Origin: Panulirus ornatus
Lineage: Eukaryota; Arthropoda; Malacostraca; Decapoda; Palinuridae
Assembly (NCBI RefSeq): GCF_036320965.1
Contig: NC_092257.1
Span: forward strand, 17,853,913-17,917,912
DNA length: 64,000 nucleotides
Direction of reading: 5' to 3'
Part shown: in pieces, positions 1 to 11,794 of the stretch
Layout: each line of letters starts with the position of its first letter
Numbering within the stretch: the first letter of the stretch is position 1
Notes under the pieces: model-generated
The model's input: the letters and a program-made list of their open reading frames with translations, nothing else
The model's database searches: none
What the model was told of the DNA's origin: nothing
Program-made: the position numbers and the translations under genes

Positions 1-484
1 CAACTTTCTCCTTTCACACACCCTTGCACACTCAGTCACCAACTTCTGCAATTTCTCACTTGAATCAGCCACCAGTGATATATTATTGGCAAGTAACAGC
101 TGACTCACTTTCCAGGCCCCTCTCATCCCCAACAGGCTGCATACTTTCCTGTCTCTCCAAGACTCTTGCACTTACTTCCCTCACCATCCCACCCATAAAC
201 AAATTAAACAGACACATTACATCATACACTCCTGCTGCAAACTGACCTTCAGTGAGAACCATTCACTCTCCTCCTGCTGCAGACTGACCTTCAGTGAGAA
301 CCATTCACTCTCCTCTCCTCCTACTCGAACACATGCCTTACACCTTTGAGAAAAACTTCTCAATGTTCTTAGCAGCTTACCATCCTCACCATATATTCTT
401 AAGACCTTTCACAAAGCATCTCTATTAACCATGTCATATGCCTTCTCCGGGTCAGTAAATGCCACAAGCAGATCCTTCTGTTTC
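1..484 (-). mobile_element. RTE-like retrotransposon fragment (RT domain), cut by window edge
   Basis: Read on the minus strand it carries the reverse-transcriptase segment around the FADD box to the AFxDLEKAYD box of the main family, with several frameshifts. A 42-bp direct duplication (231-272 and 273-314) repeats 14 codons before the QG..MSP motif. The fragment ends abruptly at about 484, where a + strand piece of the same family begins. Confidence 0.75.
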
Positions 485-650
485 TCTTAAGCTAGAGACT
501 GAATGTGAATGAATGTGGCCTTTGTTGTCTTTTCCTAGCGCTTCCTCACACACATGGGAGGGGAGAGGGTTTTCATTTCATGTGTGGAGGGGTGGCAACG
601 GGAATGAATGTGGGTTGACAGTATGAATTATGTTATTCATGTATTTATTT
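485..650 (+). mobile_element. RTE-like 3' UTR fragment
   Basis: It matches the family 3' UTR from GCTAGAGACTGAATGTGAA to the GAATTATGT region, on the opposite strand to both neighbours. It lacks the terminal 3' motif. Confidence 0.75.
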
Positions 651-2570
651 TGCTTTGTCGCTGTATCCCGCGTTAGTGAGGTAGCGCAAGGAAACAGACG
701 AAAGAGTGGCCCAACCCACCCACATACACATGTATATACATACAGGTCCACACACGCAAATATGCATACCTATATGTCTCAACGTATACATATATATACA
801 CACACAGACATATACATACATGTACATATACATAATTCATACTGTCTGCCTTAATTCATTCCTATCGCCACCCCGCCACACATGAAATAACAACCCCCTC
901 CCCCCTCATGTGCGCAAGGTAGCACTAGGAAAAGACAACAAAGGCCACATTCATTCACACCCAGTCTCTAGCTGTCATGTGATAATGCACTGAAACCACA
1001 GCTCCCTTTCCACATTCAGGCTCCACAGAACTTTCCATGGTTTACCTCAGACACTTCACATGCCCTGGTTCAATCCATTGACAGCACGTTGACCCCGGTA
1101 TACCACATTGTTCCAATTCACTCTATTCCTTGCACGCGTTTCACCCTCCTGCATGTTCAGGCCCCGATCACTCAAAATCTTTTTCACTCCATCTTTCCAC
1201 CTCCAGTTTGGTCTCCCACTTCACGTTCCAACATTCACTGAGAACCAATCACTTTCCTCTCTTCATACATGTACACATGCCTTACATCCTCAATAAAAAC
1301 TTTTCACTGCTTTTAACAACCTGCCTCCCACACCATATCTTCTTAATACCTTCCACAGAGCATCTCAATCATATGCCCTCTCCAGATCTATAATGCTACA
1401 TACAAATCCATTTGCTTTTCTAAGTATTTTTCACATACGTTCTTCAAAGCAAACACCTGATCCACACACCCTCTACCACTTCTGAAACCACACTGCTCTT
1501 CCCCAATCTGATGCTCTGTACATGCCTTCACCCTGTCAATCAATACCCTCCCATATAATTTCCCAGGAATACTCAACAAACTTATACCTCTGTAATTTGA
1601 GCACTCACTTTTATCCCCTTTGTTTTTGTATAATGGCACTATGCAAGCATTCCGCCAATCCTCAGGCACCTCACCATGAGTCATACATACATTAGATAAC
1701 CTCACCAACCAGGCAACATTACAGTCACCCCCTTTTTTAATAAATTCCACCGCAGTACCATCCAAAACCGCTGCCTTACCGGCTTTCATCTTCCCCAAAG
1801 CTTTTACTACCTCCTCTCTGTTTACCAAATCATTCTCCTTAAGCCTCTCACTTTGCACACCACCTCGACCAAAACACCCTATATCTGCCACTCTTATCAT
1901 CAAACACATTTAACAAACCTTCAAAATACTCACTCCATCTCCTTCTCACATCACCACTACTTGTTATCACCTCCCCATCAGCCCCCATCAGTGAAGTTCC
2001 CATTTGTTCCCTTGTCTTACGCACTTTATTTACCTCCTTCCAAAACATCTTTTTATTCTCCCTAAAATTTAATGATACTCTCTCTCACCCCAACTCTCCT
2101 TTGCCCTCTTTTTCACCTCTTGCACCTTTCTCTTGACCTCCTGCCTCTTTCTTTTATACATCTCCCAGTCATTTGTGTTATTTCCCTGCAAAAATTGTCC
2201 AAATGCATCTCTCTTCTCTTTTACTAATAATCTTACTTCTTCATTCCACCACTCACTACCCTTTCTGATTTGCCCACCTCTCATGCTTCTCATGCCACAA
2301 GCATCTTTTGCGCAAGCCATCACTGCGTCCCTAAATACATCCCATTCCTCCCCCACTCCCCTTACGTCCTTTGTTCTCACCTTTTTCCATTCTGTACTCA
2401 CTCTCTCCTGGTACTTCCTCACACAAGTCTCCTTCCAAAGCTCACTTACTCTCACCACTCTCTTCACCCCAACATTCTATCTTCTTTTCTGAAAACCTCT
2501 ACAAATCTTCACCTTCGCCTCCACAAGATAATGATTAGACATCCCTCAAGTTGCACCTCTCAGCACATTA
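651..2570 (-). mobile_element. RTE-like retrotransposon, 5'-truncated and internally deleted
   Basis: The 3' end (GCTTTGTCGCTGTATCCCGCG on the + strand) is at about 651, then the long 3' UTR. The C-terminal part of the ORF breaks at about 1222 and resumes around the RT motif region, a deletion of several hundred bases. RT residues (for example EEQCGFRSGRGCVDQVFALK) and the linker that follows the endonuclease remain readable to about 2535, in several frames (1388-1909, 1848-2048, 2069-2467). Confidence 0.8.
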
Positions 2571-2732
2571 ACATGTGTATATATGTATATGTCTGTGTGT
2601 GGATGTGTATGTATATACATGTGTGTTGGTAGGATGGGCCATTCTTTCATCTGTTTCCTTGCGCTACCTCGCTAACGCGGGAGACAGCGACCAAGTATGA
2701 TAATAATGTATAATAATATTTATTAATTATAA
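2571..2732 (+). mobile_element. RTE-like 3' tail fragment
   Basis: Only the last ~150 bp of the element is present (ATGTATATGTCTGTGTG through GCTAACGCGGGAGACAGCGA), followed by a TAATAAT-rich tail. It abuts the next minus-strand copy tail to tail. Confidence 0.75.
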
Positions 2733-4273
2733 TACTTTGTCGCTGTCTCTCACATTAGCAAGGTAGCTCAAGGAAGCTGACGAAACAATGGCCCAACCAC
2801 AATGGCCCACATACACATGCATATACATGCATGTCCACACACGCACATATACATACCTATACATTTCAACGTATACATATATATACATACACAGACATAT
2901 ACATCTATACACATGTACTTGCTGCCTTCATTCATTCCCTTCGGCACCCCGCCACACATGAAATTAGAACCACCAACCCCCGTATGTGCGTGAGGTAGCA
3001 CGAGGAAAAGACAACAAAGGCCACATTTGTTCACACTCAGTCTCTAGCTGTTATGTATAATGCACTGAAACCACAGCTCCCTCACCCACATCCAGGCCCC
3101 ACAAAACTTTCCATGGTTTACCCCAGACGCTTCACATGCCCTGGTTCAATCCATTGACAACACATCAACCCTGGTATACCACATCGTTCCAATTCACTCC
3201 ATTCCTTGGTCTCTCCATGTGACCAAACCATTTCAAAAGACCTTCTTCTGCTCTCTCAACCACACTCTTTTTATTACCCCACATCTCTCTTACCCTTTCA
3301 TTACTTAATCAAACCACCTCACACCACATATTATCCTCAAACATCTCATTTCCAACACATCCACCCTCCTCCGCACAACCCTATCTATAGCCCACGCCTC
3401 ATGACCATATAACATTGTTAGAACCACTATTCCTTCAAACATACCCATTTTTGCTTTCCGAGATAATGTTCTCGCCTTCCACGCATTTCTCAATGCTCCC
3501 AGAACTTTCGCCCCTTTCCCCGCCCTGTGACTCACCGCTTCCATGGTTCCATCCGCTGCCAAATCCACTTCCAGATATCTAAAACACTTCACCACATCCT
3601 CCAGTTTTTCTCCATTCAAACTTACCTCCCAGTTGACTTGCCCCTCAACCCTACTGTACCTAATAACCTTGCTCTTATTCTCATTTATTCACAGCTTTCT
3701 TCTTTCACACACTTTACCAAACTCAGTCACCAGCTTTTGCAGTTTCTCACCCTAATCAGCCACCAGCGCTGTATCATCAGCGAACAACAACTGACTCACT
3801 TCCCAAGCCCTCTCATCCACAACAGACTGCATACTTGCCCTTCTCTCCAAAACTCTTGCATTCACCTCCCTAACAACCCCATCCATAAACAAATTAAACA
3901 ACCCTGGAGACATCACGCACCCCTGCCACAAACCGACATTCACTGAGAACCAATCACTTTCCTCTCTTCCTACTCGTACACATGCCTTACACCCTTGACA
4001 AAAACTTTTCACTGCTTCCAGCAACTTGCCTCCCACACCATATATTCTTGATACCTTCCACAGAGCATCTCTATCAACTCACTCATATGCCTTCTCCAGA
4101 TCCATAAATGCTCCATATAAATCCATTTGCTTTTCTAAGTATTTCTCACATACATTTTTCAAAGCAAACACCTGATCCACACATCCTTTACCACTTCTGA
4201 AACCACACTGCTCTTCCCCAATCTGATGCTCTGTACATGCTTTCACCCTCTCAATCAATACCCTCCCATATAA

Positions 4274-5385
4274 TGGATTTGTATGTAGCATTTATGGATC
4301 TGGAGAAGGCATATGATAGAGTTGATAGAGATGCTCTGTGGAAGGTATTAAGAATATATGGTGTGGGAGGAAAGTTGTTAGAAGCAGTGAAAAGTTTTTA
4401 TCGAGGATGTAAGGCATGTGTACGTGTAGGAAGAGAGGAAAGTGATTGGTTCTCAGTGAATGTAGGTTTGCGGCAGGGATGTGTGATGTCTCCATGGTTG
4501 TTTAATTTGTTTATGGATGGGGTTGTTAGGGAGGTAAATGCAAGAGTTTTGGAAAGAGGGGCAAGTATGAAGTCTGTTGGGGATGAGAGAGCTTGGGAAG
4601 TGAGTCAGTTGTTGTTCGCTGATGATACAGCGCTGGTGGCTGATTCATGTGAGAAACTGCAGAAGCTGGTGACTGAGTTTGGTAAAGTGTGTGGAAGAAG
4701 AAAGTTAGGAGTAAATGTGAATAAGAGCAAGGTTATCAGGTACAGTAGGGTTGAGGGTCAAGTCAATTGGGAGGTGAGTTTGAATGGAGAAAAACTGGAG
4801 GAAGTGAAGTGTTTTAGATATCTGGGAGTGGATCTGGCAGCGGATGGAACCATGGAAGCGGAAGTGGATCATAGGGTGGGGGAGGGGGCGAAAATTCTGG
4901 GGGCCTTGAAGAATGTGTGGAAGTCGAGAACATTATCTCGGAAAGCAAAAATGGGTATGTTTGAAGGAATAGTGGTTCCAACAATGTTGTATGGTTGCGA
5001 GGCGTGGGCTATGGATAGAGTTGTGCGCAGGAGGATGGATGTGCTGGAAATGAGATGTTGGAGGACAATGTGTGGTGTGAGGTGGTTTGATCGAGTGAGT
5101 AATGTAAGGGTAAGAGAGATGTGTGGAAATAAAAAGAGCGTGGTTGAGAGAGCAGAAGAGGGTGTTTTGAAGTGGTTTGGGCACATGGAGAGAATGAGTG
5201 AGGAAAGATTGACCAAGAGGATATATGTGTCGGAGGTGGAGGGAACGAGGAGAAGAGGGAGACCAAATTGGAGGTGGAAAGATGGAGTGAAAAAGATTTT
5301 GTGTGATCGGGGCCTGAACATGCAGGAGGGTGAAAGGAGGGCAAGGAATAGAGTGAATTGGAGCGATGTGGTATACCGGGGTTGA
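4274..5385 (+). pseudogene. Reverse transcriptase C-terminal half, RTE-like
   Basis: About 370 codons are open. RT motif A (AFMDLEKAYD), the LRQGCVMSPWLFNLFMD segment and the FADDTALVAD active-site box are intact. They are followed by the thumb-like region (KSKVIRYSRVEGQVNWEV) and a C-terminal region (EGVLKWFGHMERMSEERL) whose role I cannot assign. The frame continues upstream for 12 codons into the flanking target, so the apparent start at 4237 is not real. The endonuclease and RT fingers are missing, so it cannot act alone. Confidence 0.8.
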
Positions 5386-5588
5386 CGTGCTGTCAGTGGA
5401 TTGAATCAAGGCATGTGAAGCGTCTGGGGTAAACCATGGAAAGCTGTGTAGGTATGTATATTTGCGTGTGTGGACGTATGTATATACATGTGTATGGGGG
5501 GGGTTGGGCCATTTCTTTCGTCTGTTTCCTTGCGCTACCTCGCAAACGCGGGAGACAGCGACAAAGTATAATAAAAAAAAAAAAAAAA
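4274..5588 (+). mobile_element. Young 5'-truncated RTE-like insertion, short 3' UTR subfamily
   Basis: It inserted into the older minus-strand copy, with ATAAT on both sides. It begins inside the RT domain (MDLYVAFMDLEKAYDRVD), stays open to the stop at 5385, and ends with an abbreviated 3' UTR, CGCGGGAGACAGCGACAAAG and an A-rich tail (5570-5588). Confidence 0.85.
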
Positions 5589-6076
5589 TAATTTCCCAGG
5601 AATACTCAACAAACTTATACCTCTGTGATTTGAGAACTCACCTTTATCCCTTTTGCCTTTGTACAATGGCACTATGCATGCATTCCGCCAATCCTCAGGC
5701 ACCTCACCCTGGGTCATACATACATTGAATATCCTTACCAACCAGTCAACAACACAGTCACCCCTTTTTTTAATAAATTCCACTGTAATACCATCCAAAC
5801 CTACGGCCTTGCTGGCTTTCATCTTCCGCAAAGCTTTTACTACCTCTTCTCTGTTTACCAAATCATTCTCCCTAACCCTCTCACTTCGCATGCCACCTTG
5901 ACCAAAACACCCTATATCTGCCACTCTATCATCAAACACTTTCAACAAACCTTCAAAATACTCACTCCATCTCCTCACATCATCACTACTTGTTATTACC
6001 TCCCCATTAGCCCCCTTCACCAATGTTCCCATTTGTTGTCTTGTCTTACGCACTTTATTTACCTCCTTGCAAAACA

Positions 6077-6078
<2 letters not shown>
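5589..6078 (-). pseudogene. Middle segment of the old RTE-like copy (RT fingers)
   Basis: Minus-strand text such as MFCKEVNKVRKTRQQM, VGLDGITVEFIKKRGDC and EVPEDWRNACIVPLYKGK belongs to the linker and RT fingers of the split element. It continues the piece ending at 4273 and is continued from 7400. Confidence 0.8.
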
Positions 6079-6117
<39 letters not shown>

Positions 6118-7399
6118 CACTGTCTCCCGCGTTTGCGAGGTATCGCAAGGAAACAGACGAAAGAAATGGCCCAACCCACCCCTATACACATGTATATACA
6201 TACGTCCACACACGCAAATATACATACCTACACAGCTTTCCATGGTTTACCCCAGACGCTTCACATGCCCTGATTCAATCCACTGACAGCACGTCAACCC
6301 CGGTATACCACATCGCTCCAATTCACTCTATTCCTTGCCCTCCTTTCACCCTCCTGCATGTTCAGGCCCCGATCACACAAAATCTTTTTCACTCCATCTT
6401 TCCACCTCCAATTTGGTCTCCCTCTTCTCCTCGTTCCCTCCACCTCCGACACATATATCCTCTTGGTCAATCTTTCCTCACTCATTCTCTCCATGTGCCC
6501 AAACCATTTCAAAACACCCTCTTCTGCTCTCTCAACCACGCTCTTTTTATTTCCACACATCTCTCTTACCCTTAAGTTACTTACTCGATCAAACCACCTC
6601 ACACCACACATTCTCCTCCAACATCTCATTTCCAGCACATCCATCCTCCTGCGCACAACTCTATCCATAGCCCACGCCTCGCAACCATACAACATTGTTG
6701 GAACCACTATTCCTTCAAACATACCCATTTTTGCTTTTCGAGATAATGTTCTCGACTTCCACACATTCTTCAAGGCTCCCAGAATTTTCGCCCCCCTCCC
6801 CCACCCTATGATCCACTTCCGCTTCCATGGTTCCATCCGCTGCCAGATCCACTCCCAGATATCTAAAACACTTTACTTCCTCCAGTTTTTCTCCATTCAA
6901 ACTCACCTCCCAATTGACTTGACCCTCAACCCTACTGTACCTAATAACCTTGCTCTTATTCACATTTACTCTTTACTTTCTTCTTTCACACACTTTACCA
7001 AACTCAGTCACCAGCTTTCTTCAGTTTCTCACATGAATCAGCTACCAGCGCTGTATCATCAGCGAACAACAACTGACTCACTTCCCAAGCTCTCTCATCC
7101 CCAACAGACTTCATACTTGCCCCTCTTTCCAAAACTCTTGCATTCACCTCCCTAACAACCCCATCCATAAACAAATTAAACAACCATGGAGACATCACAC
7201 ACCCCTGCCGCAAACCTACATTCACTGAGAACCAATCACTTTCCTCTCTTCCTACACGTACACATGCCTTACATCCTCGATAAAAACTTTTCACTGCTTC
7301 TAACAACTTTCCTCCCACACCATATATTCTTAATACCTTCCACAGAGCATCTCTATCAACTCTATCATATGCCTTCTCCAGATCCATAAAAGCTACATA
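6079..7399 (-). mobile_element. Young RTE-like insertion, short 3' UTR subfamily
   Basis: A poly(T) run (6079-6115) is the reverse of its A tail. It is followed by the reversed short 3' UTR and the RT C-terminal half, up to the DLEKAYD box near 7387. It inserted in the older minus copy; reading frames 6294-6836, 6715-6963 and 7004-7387 show it carries a few frameshifts. It is 5'-truncated near the same point as the copy at 4274. Confidence 0.85.
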
Positions 7400-8585
7400 A
7401 ATTTAATGATACTCTCTCACCCCACCTCTCATTTGCCCTCTTTTTCACCTCTTGCACCTTTCTCTTTACCTCCTGCCTCTTTCTTTTATACATCTCCCAG
7501 CCATTTGCATTATTTCCCTACAAAATCCATCCTAATGCCTCTCTCTTCTCTTTCACAAATAATTTTACTTCTTCATCCCACCTCTCACTGCCCTTTCTAA
7601 TCTGCTCACCTCCCACGCTTCTCATTCCACAAGCATCTTTTGCGTAAGCTATCGCTGCTTTCCTAAATAGATCCCATTCCTCCCCCACTCCCCTTATGTC
7701 CTTTACTCTCACCTTTTTCCATCCTGCCCTCAGTCTCTCCCGGAACTTCCTCACACAAGTCTCCTTCCCAAGCTCACTTACTCTCACCACTCTCTTTATC
7801 CCAACATTCTCTCTTCTTTTCTGAAAACCTCTACAAATCTTCACCTATGCGTCCACAAGATAATGATCAGACATCCCTCCAGTTGCACCTCTCAGCACAT
7901 TAACATCCAAAAGTCTCTCTTTCATGCGCCTATCAATTAACACGTTATCCAATAACGCTCTCTGGCCATCTCTCCTACTTACGTACATATACTTATGTAT
8001 ATCTCTCTTTTTAAACCAGGTATTCTCAATCACCAGTCCTTTTTCAGCACACAAATCTACAAGCTCTTCACCATTTCCATTTACAACACTGAACACTCCC
8101 TGTACACCAATTATTCCCTCAACTGCTACATTACTCACCTTTGCATTCAAATCACCCATCACTATAACCCAGTCTCGTGCATCAAAACTACTAATACACT
8201 CACTCAGCTGCTCCCAAAACACTTGGCTCTCATGATCTTTCTTCTCAAGCCCAGGTGCGTAGGCACCAATAATCACCCATTTCTCTCCATCCACTTTCAG
8301 TTTTACCCATATCAATCTAGAGTTTACTTTGTTACACTCCATTACATACTCCCACCACTCCTGCTTCAGGAATGGTGCTAATCCTTCCCTTGCTCTTGTC
8401 CTCTCACCAACCCCTGACTTTACTCCCAAGACATTCCCAAACTACTCTTCCCCTTTATCCTTGAGCTTCATTTCACTCAGAACCAAAACATCCAGGTTTC
8501 TCTCCTCAAACATACTACCTATCTCTCCTTTTTTCACATCTTGGTTATATCCACACACACATTTAGACACCCTAATCTGAGCCAT
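7400..8585 (-). pseudogene. Endonuclease-bearing segment of the old RTE-like copy
   Basis: Minus-strand frames 7518-7844 and 7845-8429 encode the linker and an APE-type endonuclease. Visible motifs are VIIGAYAPG, VIVMGDLNAKVSN and MSDHYLV (the SDH box). Further left in the element, the segment near 8480 reads back to LALSE (catalytic Glu). It stops near 8585, just short of the 5' leader. Confidence 0.78.
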
Positions 8586-8589
8586 TTAG

Positions 8590-9292
8590 ATATGATAAAT
8601 TACCATGTATACTCAGTAAACTTATACACCTGTAGTTTGAACACTCACTTTTGACTCCCATGCCTTTATACATTGGCACTATACATGCATTCTGCCAGTT
8701 CTCAGGCACCTCACAATGATCTATATATTGAATATCCTTACCAGGCAATGAACAACACCCTCTTTATCAGTAAATTCAAGTGCAATATATCCATTCTAGC
8801 CACCTTTCCGCATTTCATCTTCCACATAGCTTTGACAACCTCTTCTCTCTTCACCATATCACTCTCCATGACTCTGTCACTTTGCCACTTTGCATACCAC
8901 CCCAACCAAAGCAACATACCTCTGACACTCTGTCATCAAACACATTTAACAGTCCTTCAAAACTTTCCATCTCCTCCTAACTTCATCACTACCTGTTATC
9001 ACTTCCCTTTTGTCCCCCTTCACCAATGTTCCCGCTTGTTTATTTTTTCTGCACATTATGTACATCCTTCCACAACCTCTTCTTATTCTCCTGAAAGTTT
9101 ACTGATACTCTTTCACCCCAACTCTCATTTGCCCTCTTTTTCAACCACTGTACCTTCATCTTGATCTGCTGCTTTCTCGTATGCATCTCCCAATCATTTG
9201 CACTCTTTTTCAGTAAGTACTGCCCAAATGCCTCTCCTTTCTCTTTCACTAGCAACTTTTCTTCATCCCACCACTTGCCACCCTTTCGGGTA
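8590..9292 (-). mobile_element. Degraded RTE-like fragment (linker and RT fingers)
   Basis: Minus-strand text corresponds to the SIPGK to WWDEE region of the family, with many stops. It ends head to head against a + strand endonuclease fragment at 9292/9293. Confidence 0.7.
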
Positions 9293-9735
9293 AGTAATGT
9301 GGCAGTTGAGGGTATGATTTGGGTGCTTGGGGTATTCATTGTTATGAATGGAAATGGTGAAGAACTTGTGGATTTTGTGTGCTGAAAAAAAGACTGGTGA
9401 TTGGGAATACCCTGTTTAAAAAGAGGGACATACAAGTATTCTTATGTGAATAAGAGAGATGGTCAGCAAGCATTATTGGATTACATATTAATTGACAGAT
9501 GTGTAAAAGAGAGACCTTTGGATGTAAGTGCTTAGAGGGATAGCTGGTGTGATGTCATCATTTTCTTGTGGTGGCAGGAATGAAGATTTGTAGACATTTT
9601 CAGAAAAAAGGAAACAGTGTTGATGAGAAGATAGTGGATGAGCTTAGAAAAGAGACATGTGAAGAAATGCCAGGAGAGATTGTGTGAAGAATGGCAAATG
9701 TTGAGAGTGAATGAAGCTAAGGCCTATACAGGTGG
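9293..9735 (+). mobile_element. Degraded RTE-like endonuclease fragment
   Basis: The frame at 9290-9383 reads VSNVAVEGMIWVLGV and NGNGEELVDF. Further matches run through the LIDR.VKER region to the linker by about 9720, with frameshifts and stops. Confidence 0.7.
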
Positions 9736-9769
9736 TGAAGGGATGGAAGCCCTAACATTTTCATTCTCA

Positions 9770-11745
9770 GCAGTTTAGAGTAAATTATCTCCCACCCTGC
9801 CCATATTCCTGACTGCTGTGACCACTTGCCTGATATTCTGGATCTGTTTTTCACCTCTAGTCCATCCTGCTGTAAGTACACAGTCTTGTCCCCAGTTAGT
9901 TCATCTGATCACAACTCTCATAGATGTATCTGATCTCCAGCAGCCCTTCTAAGCTTAAATACTGGTACATCAACGAAGCTGACTGGAATAACTCATGTAA
10001 CTTCTTCCCTACCTTCCTTGGTAAATTGCTGTCTCTTAAGTGGTGATGCTTGTCTCCAACAAATGCATAGCAATGGTTATTCTTGTGGAAATGGATGCAT
10101 TTAGCCCATTTTACTCCAAAACGACCTCTACATCCAATCCATGGTTCAACCATTCCTCTTTTGAGTCCATTCAGGCAAGGGATCAGGCATATTGGTTGAG
10201 GAAAATTTTCCCTTCTCTTGCTCAGTTCAGCTTTTATCACTGCCTGTAATTATTTTGAGCACAGTATTCATAAGACAAAAGAGTCCCTTTATTCAAAGGA
10301 AGTGTGATAACCTTTCCTCTTCATCCATTGATAGGTCTTTCTGGTCTTTAGCTAAGGTTATCTCTAACAACTTCTGTTGCTCTACCTTTCCTTCACTTTT
10401 CTTCCATGATGGTACTCTATCTGTCTCTGCCATGGACAAACTCTCTTTGGTTTCCACTTCTCCCCTAACTGCACCTTGGATGACTCTTAACATTCTTTCG
10501 CCCCCTGATGCTCCTCTCACCATTCCTATGCCCCTCCCCTTAATCTCTTTTCGGACTGTCTGAAAAGCACTTCTTTCTCTGGACGCAAGCAAGGCTTATG
10601 GCCCCAATGGCATTCTTCCCCACATACTGAAAAAGTGTGCCTCTGAACTTGCACCTTTGCTTGCTTGTCTGTCCCATTTCTGCTTAAAAAATTAAAGGTT
10701 TCCTTCTCCTTGGAAGCATGCACTGAAACTTCCCATCCTTAAGAAGGGTGATCATTCTGACCATTCTAACTAGCATCCTATTGCTTTGACATCTGCCATT
10801 CCCAAAACCTTTGAAATCCTCCTCAACTCCCATATCCTTAGACACCTCGAAATTCAGTCTTCTCTCTGATCACCATTATGGCTTCCGTAAGGTGAGATCC
10901 ACAGGTGATATTCTTTTCTATCTTACTGGTGTCTGGTTATCATCCCTGAAAGATTTTAGGGAGTCGTGTTGTTGCCCTTGACATATCTAAAGCTTTCGAC
11001 ATGGTGTGGCATTGGGGTCTTATTTTTAAGCTCCCCTCTTGTGGCTTCCCTCCCTCACTTTGCTGCCTCATATCAAGCTTCATCTTCAGCCAATGTATAT
11101 CCTGTGGTTGTTGATAAATCAATCTCCATCAACAGCCTTGGCCCTCAAGGTTCTGTCCTGTCCCCTACACTTTTTCTTATTTTTTTTCAATGATTTCTTC
11201 TCTACAAATAATGAAATGCACTCATATGCTGAGGACTCAACGTTGCATTCATCTACTTCCTTCAGTTCTACTTCTTCTCTCACTTGATCTGCATCTTGTC
11301 TTGACAGAGAACCCTCAGCAAGCTCAGACTTGGAAAGGATATCTCAGTGGGGTAGACGAAATCTAGTCAAGTTTAATGGTCCTAAGACCCAGTTCTACCC
11401 ATCTCTTTATCAGAAACTGCTCACAACTCATCTATCCTCTGATGGTTCTGTAATTCCACCTCTTAATGAACATTCTCTGTATTACTGTAACCATTCTTTC
11501 TTGGAAATCCCACATTATGGGAATAGTTGATATCAGCAACTCAAGAGTTGGCCGTTTTGAAAACTGCTTCTTTCCTACATGTCAAAGCTTTGGAACTCTC
11601 TTCCTTCTCATGTCTTTCTTAATAACTGTGACCTGGCACATTTTAAAAGACAGGTTTTTCACTATCTCAAACTTCGTAAGAACTTCCCCTGATCTTTTGT
11701 TTTACCCTTTCATAATTTTCTCTTTATTGTAGCTAAGGCCTGGTC
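9770..11745 (+). mobile_element. Jockey-like non-LTR retrotransposon relic
   Basis: Broken + strand frames spell a Jockey-clade protein. The endonuclease end is at about 9810-9915 (DCCDHLPDILDLFFTS, then SSDHN). The linker is at about 10285-10390 (SFWSLAKVISNNF). RT motifs follow: SKAYGPNGILPHILKK near 10590, SINSLGPQGSVLSPTLF at 11127-11175, an altered active-site box YAEDSTLHSSTSF at 11226-11265, and RISQWGRRNLVKFN near 11332. The 3' part ends WNSLPSHVFLNNCDLAHF near 11590. At least ten frameshifts or stops and an internal deletion near 11530 show it is long dead. It belongs to a different clade from the RTE-like family that surrounds it. Confidence 0.78.
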
Positions 11746-11794
11746 TTGTTGTGGACTTTTGTTTGTGACTGGAGGCAACAAAACAAAAAAGGGG

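Larger units (their letters stand above)
2733..8585 (-). mobile_element. Old, nearly full-length RTE-like copy split by two younger insertions
   Basis: Three collinear minus-strand pieces (2733-4273, 5589-6078, 7400-8585) form one element of about 3.2 kb: 3' UTR, RT, linker and endonuclease, ending near the start of the ORF. The first break lies in GTATAAT-type sequence and both sides carry ATAAT, a likely target duplication. The second break lies in the CAAAACATCTTTTT tract and about ten bases of the target are missing. Endonuclease text is readable at 7845-8429 (VIIGAYAPG, VIVMGDLNAK, MSDHYLVDA). Frames are broken in many places. Confidence 0.8.

Noticed and set aside
2733..5588. Twin-priming inversion for the minus/plus pair around 4273
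   Set aside because: The minus part has its own complete 3' end and continues beyond the + part at 5589, so a nested insertion explains it better.
6358..7155. 265-codon + strand open frame
   Set aside because: Antisense shadow of the minus-strand RTE-like copy at 6079-7399.
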